The notes below the pieces were generated by a model. That model was given only the letters and a program-made list of their open reading frames with translations, ran no database searches and was not told the DNA's origin. Positions 37,515 through 46,628 of a stretch of 64,000 bases of DNA are shown here, in pieces. The stretch covers positions 12,092-76,091 of the forward strand of contig JACKHT010000012.1 of NCBI GenBank assembly GCA_020638855.1, written 5' to 3'. The position numbers and the translations under genes were made by a program. The stretch's first letter is position 1; each line of letters starts with the position of its first letter. The DNA comes from Planctomycetota bacterium. Its GTDB lineage: Bacteria; Planctomycetota; UBA1135; GCA-002686595.

Positions 37515-40500
37515 CCGGCGCCTTCACCAACCGCCTGTTCCTGGCCTCAGCGGGCACCGGGAAGACCTATCGCTTGAGCGCCCACTTCGTGGGCTTGCTG
37601 CTCGCGGGGGTTCCACCCGAGCGGATTTTGGCGACGACGTTCACGCGCAAGGCCGCCGGTGAAATCTTGAGCAGGGTGTTGGGTCGGCTGGTCAAGGTTG
37701 TGGTCGACCCCGAGGAAGCGGAGTCGCTATCCCAGCTGTTGGGGCTGGCCGTGGATCGCGAACAAGCGCGACGGATCCTGCCCGGGCTCGCGCGCAACAT
37801 CCATCGCTTCCAGGTCCGCACGCTCGACTCGCACTTGAGCACGGTGGCCCGTTTGTTCGAAGCCGAGCTCGGGTTGCCGCCAGGTTGGTCGATCGTGGAT
37901 GAGGTGACGGACTTGGATTTGCGCGATGAGGCGCTGACCCAAGCCCTCGTGGGCGCGGACGAGCAGGAGTGGTTGGCCCTGCTGCGCGGCATGGATCCCT
38001 CTGGCGATCGGCGCAGGGTCTTCGAGCACTTGACCCAGACCATCGGAGGACTGCGCGAAGTCTTTTTGGAGGCCGAGCCGAGGGCTTGGGACCAGCTGCC
38101 CGTCCCCGCCGGGCTAGGCGTCGAGGCTTGGGAGGGCTTGCTAGACCAAGTCCGGCAGTTCCAGGACTTTCCCACCACCAAAGCGGGTGTGCCGAGCAAG
38201 CCGTGGGTTTCCGCCTGGGAAAAATTCCGCGGGATGCTCGAGGCAGGCCAATGGGAGGAGCTTGTCCAGCACAAGTTTGTCGAAGCGTACTTGGCTCACA
38301 CGCTCACGTACTACTCAAAGCCGTTTCCGCCGGCCCTGGTGGAAATCGTGGGAGCCGCGTTGGTGGAGGCACGACACCAGCTCGTGGAGAACCTACGTGA
38401 GCGCAATTTGGCACTGCGCGGCCTGCTAGAGCGCTTTGAGACCAGCTACTCGAGCCTCAAACGTGGTTTGGGGCAGCTGCGCTTCGATGACATCACGCGT
38501 TTGCTCGACCCATTGGCCGAACATGCGCTGCTCGGGGAGGGACAGGGACTCTCGCTGGAGGATGTTTGGCTGCGATTGGACGGGCGGTTGGACCACCTAT
38601 TGTTGGATGAGTTTCAGGACACGTCTTCGGTCCAATGGCGCACGTTGCAGCCCCTGGTGGAAGAAATCTGCGCCACCCATGCGGGTGGCGAAGGCGAATC
38701 GCGCACGTTCTTTTGCGTGGGGGATCCGAAGCAGTCGATCTACGCCTGGCGTCACGCGGAACCGCGCTTGCTACAAAGCCTACCTGCGGAGCTGCCTGGG
38801 ATCGACGTCAAGACCCTCGCGCGCAACTTCCGCTCCTCGCCGTTGATCCTGGATGTTTGCAACCGGTTGTTCCAAACCGTGGCCGAAACGGGATCGTTCC
38901 AAGGTCCTGGCCGCGAGGCCGAAGCCGATGCGGCCGCCCAGTTCCAAGCGGACTATCCACATCACGAAGCCGCCAAGGTGGACATGGGTGGGGTCGTGCA
39001 ATTGTGGCAAGTACGTTCGGAAGAAATCATGCCCGCCGCGACCGCGTACCGGGCTTGCCTAGAATGGGCCGCCCAACGCGTGGCGCAGATCCGCCAAGAG
39101 GCTCCCACGGCGACCATTGGCATCCTGTTCCGTTCGCGCAAGGGGATTCCTGCGCTGTTGCACCTACTCAGCACCCAACACAACCTGCGCGCTAGCGGTG
39201 AGGGGGGCAACCCCTTGACCGATTCCGAAGCGGTTTCGGTGATGGCTTCGCTGTTGCACTTGGCCGACCACCCCGGCGACGGAGCGGCCGCCTTCCATGT
39301 GGTCACCAGTCCCTTGGGCGAAGTCTTGGGCTTTCGGGCCAGCGATTGGGATCTTGAGCAGGGGCCGTTGGGCCGTAGCCCGGAATTCCGCCAGGCCTGC
39401 TCGCAGCTCGCCGCACGGGTACGACGCGAGTTGGTGGAGCAGGGATACGGCACTTGGATGGCTCGTTGGCGAGGGGTGGTCGAAGGTTCCTACGGTGCCT
39501 GGGATCGCGTGCGCTTCGAGCAGTGGATCGAAATCTGCGATGGCTTGGCGCGCTCCGCTCCCTTGCGACCCGGTCAGGTCGCGCGAATCCTGCGCGAGAC
39601 TCGTGTGCCGTCGCCTTGGTCCGCTTCGATCCAGGCGATGACGATCCACGGCTCAAAGGGATTGGAGTTCGATGCGGTGATCCTGCCCGACTTGGACAGC
39701 GGGTGGTTCCAATCGCGAGGGCAGGCCGTCGGCAGTTTGCGCCCCGATCCGGCGGGGCGCTTGGAAACCGTCTCGACCCTGCCCGCCAAGGCCATCGTCG
39801 CGCTCGATCGGACCTTGGGTGAGTTGGCCTATGCCAAGCGGCACCGCGAAATGCTGGAAGTCTTGAACTTGTTCTACGTGGCCAACACCCGCGCCCGGCG
39901 ACGGCTGGAGTGGATTTGTGGACCCAAGACTGCGGAGTTGAGTTACGCCCACCTTTTGCTCGAGCGCTTTGCTCCGGGTCGGGACGCGGTTCCAGGCGAA
40001 GGGCCCACGCTCGTTTGGGAGGATACCACCCCAAACCACCCCTGGTGGTCGAACGAGGACACCGCCGGGGCCGTGCCATCGAGCGATTCGCCCGCAGCGG
40101 TCGACACCACCACGCCCATCCACTTTGCGCGACGCCCCGGAAACTTGCAGCACCGTTCGCCTTCCACGATTCATGGGGAAGGCGAAGCGCGCAGCGGAGA
40201 GCAATGTTTGGCCGAGAAGGGCGAGGCACAGCGCGGTACCTTGGTGCATCGTTTGCTCGAGTCGATCGGTTGGTTGGGTCGCGACCTCTCCGACGGTCTG
40301 GCGCAGGCATGGGCGGAGGCTGGGGGATCCCCGCAGGTCCCCGCCGCGGAGCGAACGGCCGTGGAAGCCGCTCTTGCGAGCCCGGGCTGGGCCGGCTTGT
40401 TCGAAAAGCCCTCGGACCAGGCGGAGCTCTATCGCGAGCGCCGCTTCCTTTGGGTGGAACCCGAAGCCAACACCCTGTGGAGCGGTTCGATCGATCGCTT

Positions 40501-40717
40501 GGTGGTCGAGCGCGAGCAGGGCGTAGCCCACCGGGCCCACATCGTCGACTTCAAGACGGGTTGGGTCGGCAAGGAGTCCGCCGACATCTTGGCTGCCTAC
40601 CAAGATCAAATGCGCCTCTATCGGCAAGCGGTTGCGTACCAATTCGGGTTGCCCCTGGAGAGCATCCGACTGACCCTCGCGATGGTGGACCGTCTCGATC
40701 GGATCGACGTCCCTTAG
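37511..40717 (+). CDS. addA: AddA-like helicase-nuclease subunit
   Basis: 1068 residues. UvrD-family helicase with Walker A ASAGTGKT at 12-19, DEFQDTS (motif II) at 366-372, GDPKQSIYAWRHAEP and a motif VI region around VANTRARRRLEW. A C-terminal RecB-type nuclease (GSIDRLVVE near 995, VDFKTG near 1012) follows. Starts with GTG overlapping the addB stop. Makes 3' tails for recombination and degrades foreign linear DNA. Confidence 0.9.
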   Translation: MTGAFTNRLFLASAGTGKTYRLSAHFVGLLLAGVPPERILATTFTRKAAGEILSRVLGRLVKVVVDPEEAESLSQLLGLAVDREQARRILPGLARNIHRFQVRTLDSHLSTVARLFEAELGLPPGWSIVDEVTDLDLRDEALTQALVGADEQEWLALLRGMDPSGDRRRVFEHLTQTIGGLREVFLEAEPRAWDQLPVPAGLGVEAWEGLLDQVRQFQDFPTTKAGVPSKPWVSAWEKFRGMLEAGQWEELVQHKFVEAYLAHTLTYYSKPFPPALVEIVGAALVEARHQLVENLRERNLALRGLLERFETSYSSLKRGLGQLRFDDITRLLDPLAEHALLGEGQGLSLEDVWLRLDGRLDHLLLDEFQDTSSVQWRTLQPLVEEICATHAGGEGESRTFFCVGDPKQSIYAWRHAEPRLLQSLPAELPGIDVKTLARNFRSSPLILDVCNRLFQTVAETGSFQGPGREAEADAAAQFQADYPHHEAAKVDMGGVVQLWQVRSEEIMPAATAYRACLEWAAQRVAQIRQEAPTATIGILFRSRKGIPALLHLLSTQHNLRASGEGGNPLTDSEAVSVMASLLHLADHPGDGAAAFHVVTSPLGEVLGFRASDWDLEQGPLGRSPEFRQACSQLAARVRRELVEQGYGTWMARWRGVVEGSYGAWDRVRFEQWIEICDGLARSAPLRPGQVARILRETRVPSPWSASIQAMTIHGSKGLEFDAVILPDLDSGWFQSRGQAVGSLRPDPAGRLETVSTLPAKAIVALDRTLGELAYAKRHREMLEVLNLFYVANTRARRRLEWICGPKTAELSYAHLLLERFAPGRDAVPGEGPTLVWEDTTPNHPWWSNEDTAGAVPSSDSPAAVDTTTPIHFARRPGNLQHRSPSTIHGEGEARSGEQCLAEKGEAQRGTLVHRLLESIGWLGRDLSDGLAQAWAEAGGSPQVPAAERTAVEAALASPGWAGLFEKPSDQAELYRERRFLWVEPEANTLWSGSIDRLVVEREQGVAHRAHIVDFKTGWVGKESADILAAYQDQMRLYRQAVAYQFGLPLESIRLTLAMVDRLDRIDVP

Positions 40718-40889
40718 CGGGGTTCGCTTTCCCAGCTTTGTGCCGCCGGACCTAGAAGGCCGGCCCTTGGCACCCCGATTGGGCGCCCAGGGCTACAATG
40801 CGCTCCAACAGGCCCACCCCCGCGATGCTTTGCCTTCCAGAACCTGCCCGTTCGAATGCCCCCCGCACCCAACATGACTCGGAGGGCGT

Positions 40890-41789
40890 TTGACCCATCC
40901 GCGCCCTAGGACGGTCTTGATTACGGGCGCCAGCGTGGGTCTGGGGCTGGCCATCGCTCGCGAGTTGTTGGCCAACACCCAATTCCATCTGATCTTGACG
41001 GCGCGCGCGCAGTCCATGGCGCGCTTTGCGGAACAGGGGCTGGTGGAAGGACCCCGAGTGTGGTTGCGCGCCTTGGAGGTGACCTCGGCCCAGGAACGCG
41101 AGGCGGTGATTGCGGAGATCGAGCAGCGCTTTGGGGCCCTCGATGTGCTGATCAACAACGCCGGCATCGCCTACCGTTGCGTGGTGGAACACGTGGACTC
41201 CGATGAACGGCAGGCGCAGATGGATGTGAACTTTCTGGCGCCGATGGAGCTCATCCGGCGGGTCTTGCCGGCTATGCGGGCCCAACGCTCGGGGCGCATC
41301 CTGTCGATTTCCTCGGTGGGGGGCATGATGGCCATGCCGACCATGGCCGTGTACAGCGCCTCCAAGTTCGCTTTGGAAGGCAGCTGTGAAGCCCTGTGGT
41401 ACGAAGTTCGGCCTTGGAGCATCCACGTGACCTTGGTCCAGCCCGGCTTCATCCATTCGGATGGATTCACCAAGGTGCGGATGACCCGCGAAAGCCAGTT
41501 TTCGGCGCAGCACGAGGAAGATCCCTACCACGAGCACTACGCCAGCATGGAGCCGTTCATCGGCAGGGTGATGCAGCACACCCCGGCGACCCCCGAAAGC
41601 GTGGCTCGCACGGTGCGTCGGACGATTTGCCGTCGCCGTCCGCCTTTGCGCGTCACGGCTACCTGGGATGCGCTCTTCTTCTCGTTGCTGCGGCGGTTCA
41701 TGCCCCGCACCCTGTACCACCGCTTCCTCTACTGGAAGCTGCCCAACGTCAAGAAGTGGGGGTGGCCGCCCGGTGGTAGTCCAGGCTGA
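40890..41789 (+). CDS. Short-chain dehydrogenase/reductase
   Basis: 299 residues with a TTG start preceded by GGAGGG; an ATG at 40874 leads to an early stop. GASVGLG at 13-19 (cofactor loop), NNAG at 89-92, and the S141/S142-Y155-K159 catalytic set with YSASK are complete. The C-terminal 60 residues are basic with a hydrophobic helix, as in membrane-associated SDRs. The substrate is unknown. The 3' end overlaps the convergent DoxX gene by 41 nt. Confidence 0.87.
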   Translation: MTHPRPRTVLITGASVGLGLAIARELLANTQFHLILTARAQSMARFAEQGLVEGPRVWLRALEVTSAQEREAVIAEIEQRFGALDVLINNAGIAYRCVVEHVDSDERQAQMDVNFLAPMELIRRVLPAMRAQRSGRILSISSVGGMMAMPTMAVYSASKFALEGSCEALWYEVRPWSIHVTLVQPGFIHSDGFTKVRMTRESQFSAQHEEDPYHEHYASMEPFIGRVMQHTPATPESVARTVRRTICRRRPPLRVTATWDALFFSLLRRFMPRTLYHRFLYWKLPNVKKWGWPPGGSPG

Positions 41790-42228
41790 AACGCCCCGGC
41801 GCGTGTTCCATCAGGTGGATGCAAACGCCCAAAAGGCACAGGTTTTTGACGAAGTTGCTGCGTTGGAACATGTTCCAGAGCCAGACCGAGTCTTCGGTCA
41901 CCATGGTGGGATGCGCAAACAGACCCGGCAGGTGAACGCTGATCGTCACCACCACCAAGAACACAGCCAGCGCCATAGCCCCTTGGCGCATGTGGTAGCC
42001 CAACAGGATGGTTGCCGCGCCACCCAACAAAAACACGCCAACGACTATCGAAGTGGCCCGCGGAAAGGGCACCCAAGCCGGCATCAAGAGCTGCAACAGG
42101 TCATCCGAGACCAGGTGCTCACCACCCAGTCCGACGAAGATCGAGCTGAATAGCAGGCGGAATGCCAGGTCGCTGATCCCGTAGCGCAGCGAGTGCACGC
42201 CGTGGTCGGGGGCTCGGTCAGGATCCAT
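41749..42228 (-). CDS. DoxX-family membrane protein
   Basis: 159 residues from MDPDRAPDHG. Four hydrophobic helices (about 20-40, 58-78, 83-102, 128-145) in the DoxX arrangement, with FRLLFSSIFVGLGGEHL in helix 1 and the short polar C-terminus of the family. The function varies (redox or membrane-stress roles have been proposed). Frames open further upstream run through tRNA-Ser, so the chosen ATG is right. Confidence 0.8.
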   Translation of the reverse strand: MDPDRAPDHGVHSLRYGISDLAFRLLFSSIFVGLGGEHLVSDDLLQLLMPAWVPFPRATSIVVGVFLLGGAATILLGYHMRQGAMALAVFLVVVTISVHLPGLFAHPTMVTEDSVWLWNMFQRSNFVKNLCLLGVCIHLMEHAPGRFSLDYHRAATPTS

Positions 42229-42283
42229 GGGGAAAGGGCGTTTGCGCACGGGCTTCCGGCGAGCACCCGCTGCGGCCGTTGGG

Positions 42284-42371
42284 TGGCGGAGGGGGAGGGA
42301 TTTGAACCCCCGGTGAGTTTCCCCACGCCGGTTTTCAAAACCGGTGCAATAAGCCGCTCTGCCACCCCTCC
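42284..42371 (-). tRNA. tRNA-Ser (anticodon TGA)
   Basis: 88 nt including an encoded CCA. Acceptor GGAGGGG pairs with CCCCTCC, discriminator G. Anticodon stem CCGGT/ACCGG with loop TTTGAAA gives anticodon TGA, reading UCA. Long variable arm present. It should not be mistaken for tRNA-Sec, whose anticodon is TCA and whose acceptor arm is longer. Confidence 0.96.
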
Positions 42372-42406
42372 GGAGCGCGCATCTTAGCCCGCGCTGGCTG
42401 GCGAGG

Positions 42407-44215
42407 CTACCGGACAGGTAAGGCAAACAACTGCAACAGCGGTCCCGGGCGCTCCACGCTCCAGAGGTCCCACAGCGGAAAGTCCATGGCGAGGGGCAGG
42501 TGCTCGGATCCGGGTGTGGACCCTCCGCGCCCCGGGCTCACTTGCAGCACTGGAGGAGCGTCCACGGCCAGCGCGGTCAGTTTGGGAACCGCCCCCGTGC
42601 CATGGCTCGAAAGATCGCCTGCCTCGAGGGGATCCGCAGGGCCGCTGTCGAACATCCAACGCGAACGTGGATCGCCGGGATCGCGGTCAGAGACCAGGAG
42701 GTGCGTGATTCCTGCGTGGGCAAGCACGGTCTTCAGGTCTTCCCCGTAGCGTGCCCGGGCTGAATCGGTGAGCCACGAGCCATGGTGGCGCCGATCGAGT
42801 TGGACGACGGCCTCCAGGGGCAAGGCGGCAAACGAAGGGCGCAAGACCACCCCGGCCTCCAGCAATTCACGCCGGTGCGCTTCGCGCGCGTACAGTCCGC
42901 GCAGCCCCGCGAGGCGCTCAAGGCTGGCCGCATCGAGGGGCAGGTCGGGCCCGCCCAGATCCACCGCGATGTCCATCGGTCCGGGCATGGCCAGCAGCTG
43001 TTCCTGGATCAGCCCACGCGTATCGGTCCGGTTCATCACCAGCGCAAAACGGGCAGCCTGCACGCAGGTCAACAGCCCGAGGCCCACCACGATTGCCCGC
43101 GCCCAGGGCCGTTTCCAGCCCCACTCGCAAGCAAATCCCACCGCCCATGTGAGGCCCGCCGCCAAGGGCAACAGGTAGCGCACGTGGTCGTTGACGTTGG
43201 TCATCCAGTAGGCGCCCCACAAGAGGGCAAAAACGACTACGGGGCGCGCAGGTCGGTTGCGCAAAGCCAGCACCAAGCCCGCGAGCCCCAGCACCACGAT
43301 GGCTGGATCGTAGCCCACCAGCGTTCGCGCCAAGTGCTGGAAGGAAGCCAAGCGGAAGCCAAACACCGTCGATTGCCCCCCCAGGGTGAAGTGGGTGGTA
43401 CCCTGCAGCGCTTCGTTCATGACCACCGCATCACCCTTGGGCCAACCGTGCACCAAGAGGTAGGGATTGCCGAGCAACACGGCCACGATCAAGAATGCGG
43501 AGGCACACAAGAGCCCAAACCGAAGTCGAGTGCGTAGCTCTCTGGCCCGCCACCCGTGGGGCGCCCAAACCCAGGCCAGCGCCGGCATCAGTACGGCTGG
43601 CAAGCCTCCTTGATGACAGGCTACCGCCAAGCCCGCCCAAACGCCGCTGGCCACCAAGTGTCGGTAGCGACCGCTTTGGACGAAAGCCGCACAGGACCAG
43701 GCGCAGCCCATGAGCAGCATCACTAGGCTCGCCCAAGGGCGTTCTTGGGTCGAATGGTGCACGTGCAACAGGCAGGTCGCCATGAAGAAGGCTCCTCCTA
43801 AAGCGCCGACTCCCAAGCCCGCTCGGCGCAAACCCAGGAACACCCACAAGGGCGCGAGCGAGGCAAGCAAGGCCAAAGCGATCCGCGCGGGCAAGTGGAC
43901 GCGCCACGGATCTTCCATGATGCGATTGCCAAACTCACCGGATCCCTTCCACTCCCCCTCGATCCGACCTAGCGCGTATTGCCCGGCGTACACCGGCAAC
44001 AACACGTAGGGCAAGAGATAGGGATAGGTGGAGTACTTCCCCGAAGGCGGAATCAAGGTTCTGTCCTTGGCCATCCCCAGCGCGTTGCGCACGACGTGGG
44101 TGTCGGGCAAATAGTTGTCGGGCTTGCCGTGTTCGATGGGTGCCAGGCGCACCAACGCCGGAACCACGATCAAGAGCAGCCAGACGAGCGGATGGACGCG
44201 CCTAGGGTTCCTCAT
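42407..44215 (-). CDS. GT-C-like membrane glycosyltransferase
   Basis: 602 residues from MRNPRRVHPL. About ten transmembrane helices, with the first luminal loop carrying an acidic HGKPDNYLPDTHVVRN segment, as expected of the GT-C superfamily (GT39/DUF2723 and related). The C-terminal 200 residues are soluble. These enzymes move sugars from lipid carriers to envelope glycans or proteins. Substrate unknown. The start overlaps the end of the DUF151 gene by 14 nt. Confidence 0.72.
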   Translation of the reverse strand: MRNPRRVHPLVWLLLIVVPALVRLAPIEHGKPDNYLPDTHVVRNALGMAKDRTLIPPSGKYSTYPYLLPYVLLPVYAGQYALGRIEGEWKGSGEFGNRIMEDPWRVHLPARIALALLASLAPLWVFLGLRRAGLGVGALGGAFFMATCLLHVHHSTQERPWASLVMLLMGCAWSCAAFVQSGRYRHLVASGVWAGLAVACHQGGLPAVLMPALAWVWAPHGWRARELRTRLRFGLLCASAFLIVAVLLGNPYLLVHGWPKGDAVVMNEALQGTTHFTLGGQSTVFGFRLASFQHLARTLVGYDPAIVVLGLAGLVLALRNRPARPVVVFALLWGAYWMTNVNDHVRYLLPLAAGLTWAVGFACEWGWKRPWARAIVVGLGLLTCVQAARFALVMNRTDTRGLIQEQLLAMPGPMDIAVDLGGPDLPLDAASLERLAGLRGLYAREAHRRELLEAGVVLRPSFAALPLEAVVQLDRRHHGSWLTDSARARYGEDLKTVLAHAGITHLLVSDRDPGDPRSRWMFDSGPADPLEAGDLSSHGTGAVPKLTALAVDAPPVLQVSPGRGGSTPGSEHLPLAMDFPLWDLWSVERPGPLLQLFALPVR

Positions 44216-44651
44216 GGCGCAGCTGCTCGAGCAAATCTTCCGGGGCACAAATTTTGGCCCCTGCTCGTAAGGCTAGGGCGAGGGCATCGCTGGGGCGGGC
44301 ATCCACTCGGACCGTTTTTCCGTCGGCCTTCTGCAGCACCAGCCGCGCGAAGAAGGTGTTGTTGCGCAGGTCCGAGATCTCGACCGCAAGGATCCGAGCA
44401 TCCAGCGCCTCGATCGCGCTCAAGGCCATTTGGTGCGTCAGTGGCCGATCGGGGAGCTCCCCCTGCAAAACCCGTTGGATTTCGAGGGCTTCGGGGGTCC
44501 CAATCACAATCGGGAACCCACGGGCCGGGCCAGCGTCTTGGACCGCCTCTTCCGACAGGTAGATCCACTGCTGGTTCGAACCGTCGCGCAAGACCACGCG
44601 ACGCAGGGCCATGTCCACCCAAGAGGTTCCTTCGCCAGGAGCGTCTTCCAT
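44202..44651 (-). CDS. DUF151 (bifunctional nuclease family) protein
   Basis: 149 residues. The BFN/DUF151 core is clear: GFPIVIG, RPLTHQMALSAIEAL, NTFFARLVL and VDARPSDALALALRAGAKI. Some members have DNase and RNase activity in vitro; cellular roles vary. A TACAAT hexamer sits 6 nt upstream of its ATG. Divergent from the asparaginase gene. Confidence 0.9.
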   Translation of the reverse strand: MEDAPGEGTSWVDMALRRVVLRDGSNQQWIYLSEEAVQDAGPARGFPIVIGTPEALEIQRVLQGELPDRPLTHQMALSAIEALDARILAVEISDLRNNTFFARLVLQKADGKTVRVDARPSDALALALRAGAKICAPEDLLEQLRHEEP

Positions 44652-44657
44652 GACTGC

Positions 44658-44663
44658 ATTGTA
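44658..44663 (-). promoter_or_regulatory. TACAAT box 6 nt before the DUF151 start
   Basis: On the minus strand TACAAT ends exactly 6 nt before ATG 44651. No Shine-Dalgarno sequence is present, so a leaderless mRNA is likely. Confidence 0.6.
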
Positions 44664-44697
44664 GCCCCTTCGATGGCGACCCGCGCTCGGGTTTCGC

Positions 44698-44703
44698 TAC
44701 AAT
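44698..44703 (+). promoter_or_regulatory. TACAAT box before the asparaginase start
   Basis: TACAAT on the plus strand ends 8 nt before ATG 44712. It forms a divergent pair with the box at 44658-44663. No Shine-Dalgarno sequence. Confidence 0.5.
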
Positions 44704-44711
44704 GGGCCACC

Positions 44712-45731
44712 ATGGCCGTTCGCCACGTCTACCCTGAGAATCCCATCTTGGTTCGCCTTTGGCGCGGGAATCGGGTGGAGTCGGTGCACCGGGGAGCTTG
44801 GGTCGTGGCTTCGGGGTCGGGGGAGGTGTTGCATGGGGGCGGTTCCTTCGACGAGCCCGTCTACGTCCGGAGTTCGGTCAAGTGCCTGCAGGCCCTGCCG
44901 TTGATCGAGTCGGGGGCCGCCGAGCGCTTCGCCATGACCACCCAGGAGTTGGCTCTGGCGCTTTCGTCCCACAACGGCGAACCCCAGCACACGCAAACGG
45001 CTTTGGGGCTCTTGAAGCGGCTCGGACTCGGGCCCGAACATCTGCTCTGCGGCGCGTCCCCGGCAGGGGATTCCAAGACGCGCTTTGCGATGCGGGTGGC
45101 TGGGGAGCGTCCCTGCGCCCTGCACCACAATTGCTCGGGAAAGCACGCGGGCTTTCTGGCCCTCGCCACCCACTTGGGCGTTTCGCCCGAGGCCTACTTG
45201 GACCCTGAGAGTGCTTCCCAGCAGATGGTCCGCCAAGCCGTGCTCGACATGGTGGGGCTCGAGCCCAGCGACCTGGAAGTGGCCATCGATGGATGCAGCG
45301 CACCCACCTTTCGCTTCCCCTTGAGCGGGCTGGCACGAGCCTTTGCCACGTTTACGAACCCCGAAACCCTGGCACCCGCGAGAGCGGTGGCTTGTCGGCA
45401 GTTGCTGGCTGCCGCCCAGGCCCATCCCGAACTGATCGGTGGATCCCAAGGCCGCCTATGCACCGATTTGTTGGTGGCCTCGGAGGGCTCCCTGTTTCCC
45501 AAGCTGGGCGCGGAGGCGGTGTACGCAGTGGGGCGGGTGGGACACAACCAGGCCTTGGCGGTCAAGATCGATGATGGCGCCCTACGCGGGTTGCACGCGG
45601 TCGTCGCCGAACTGTTGGATCACCTCGGTTGGTTGCCAAGTTCGGGCTTGGAAGCCTTGAGTACTTACCGCGGACGCATCCTGCGCAACGCGGCTGGTTT
45701 GGACGTGGGAAGGATGGAGGTCGTGCTATGA
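44712..45731 (+). CDS. Asparaginase (bacterial AsnA-like, PF06089 type)
   Basis: 339 residues. Hydrolyses asparagine to aspartate and ammonia. The fold is the serine-lyase-like type first described in Rhizobium etli. Characteristic blocks are VRSSVKCLQALPLIESGA, SSHNGEPQHT, CSGKHAGFLA and DGCSAPTF-PLSGLARA. It is not related to the E. coli AnsA/B type. The stop overlaps the next ATG as ATGA, so it is translationally coupled to nnrD. Confidence 0.88.
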   Translation: MAVRHVYPENPILVRLWRGNRVESVHRGAWVVASGSGEVLHGGGSFDEPVYVRSSVKCLQALPLIESGAAERFAMTTQELALALSSHNGEPQHTQTALGLLKRLGLGPEHLLCGASPAGDSKTRFAMRVAGERPCALHHNCSGKHAGFLALATHLGVSPEAYLDPESASQQMVRQAVLDMVGLEPSDLEVAIDGCSAPTFRFPLSGLARAFATFTNPETLAPARAVACRQLLAAAQAHPELIGGSQGRLCTDLLVASEGSLFPKLGAEAVYAVGRVGHNQALAVKIDDGALRGLHAVVAELLDHLGWLPSSGLEALSTYRGRILRNAAGLDVGRMEVVL

Positions 45732-46621
45732 CGGGATCCGAATGGACATCCTTGGACGCAGCCATGGTGCCGCCTCCGATTCCGATCGATGCCCACAAGG
45801 GACTCTTGGGGCATGTTTTGTGCGTGTGTGGGAGCCCGGAAATGCCCGGGGCCGCTCAGCTCGTCGTGCGCGCCGCCCAACGGGCTGGCGCGGGCCTAGT
45901 CACCCTGGCCGTGATGCAAACCGAACTCTTCGACCGCGTTGCACCGTATACGCCGGAAACGATCTTCTTGGATTGCTCGCGGACCAAAGATCTGTACGTG
46001 GGGCGCTTACCGCGCGAGATTGCGAACTACGCCTGCGACGTACGCGTGGCGGGGCCGGGCTTGAACGCTTCAGGCCGGACGCGGGAACTGGTTCGGCGCT
46101 TGGTCGAAGACGAGTTTGTGGGGCCGCTGGTGCTCGACGCCGACGCCTTGAATGTGCTCGCTGGGGTGCCCGAGTTGTTGACCCTTTCCCAAAGCCAAGT
46201 CGTGCTGACACCCCACCCGGGGGAGGCGGAAAGGCTGATCGAGCGCGAGATTCCTAAGGACGAAGCCGGGCGGATCGAGTGTGCTTTGGAGATCGCTGGC
46301 CGCTCGGGCGCCCTGTGCGTGCTCAAGGGGCATGGCACCGTGGTCACCGATGGAAAGCGCGTCTACGTCAACCCTTCGGGTGGTCCCGCGATGGCCACGG
46401 CGGGGGCCGGAGACGTGTTGGCGGGCGTTTTGGGTGCCTATCTGGCCTGGTCCCTGCGCTGTGGCGACCCTGAGTACGATGGCTTCCAGGCCGCATGTGC
46501 CGCCGTGTTCGCCCATGGCGTCGCGGGCGATTTGGCTGCAAAGGAATTGGGGGTACGGGGCACGATTGCGTCGGACTTGGTCCAATTCCTGCCGCGGGCC
46601 CAACGCCAAATCGAAGGCTAG
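45728..46621 (+). CDS. nnrD: ADP/ATP-dependent NAD(P)H-hydrate dehydratase NnrD
   Basis: 297 residues. Repairs damaged NAD(P)HX. The ribokinase-like carbohydrate-kinase fold has GHVLCVCGSPEMPGAAQL at the N-terminus, LTPHPGEAERL, LKGHGTVVTD and PAMATAGAGDVLAGVLGAYLAW with the catalytic Asp. The epimerase partner NnrE is not fused or adjacent. Start MTGSEWTSL overlaps the asparaginase stop. Confidence 0.9.
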   Translation: MTGSEWTSLDAAMVPPPIPIDAHKGLLGHVLCVCGSPEMPGAAQLVVRAAQRAGAGLVTLAVMQTELFDRVAPYTPETIFLDCSRTKDLYVGRLPREIANYACDVRVAGPGLNASGRTRELVRRLVEDEFVGPLVLDADALNVLAGVPELLTLSQSQVVLTPHPGEAERLIEREIPKDEAGRIECALEIAGRSGALCVLKGHGTVVTDGKRVYVNPSGGPAMATAGAGDVLAGVLGAYLAWSLRCGDPEYDGFQAACAAVFAHGVAGDLAAKELGVRGTIASDLVQFLPRAQRQIEG

Positions 46622-46628
46622 CGGAGCG

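Noticed and set aside
40794..40799. TACAAT as a promoter for the SDR gene
   Set aside because: It is about 90 nt from the start, and the best -35 candidate (TTGGCA) gives a 21-nt spacer.
42284..42371. tRNA-Sec because the anticodon contains TGA
   Set aside because: The anticodon is TGA, reading UCA (Ser). tRNA-Sec has anticodon TCA and an extended acceptor arm; this one is a normal 88-nt tRNA-Ser.
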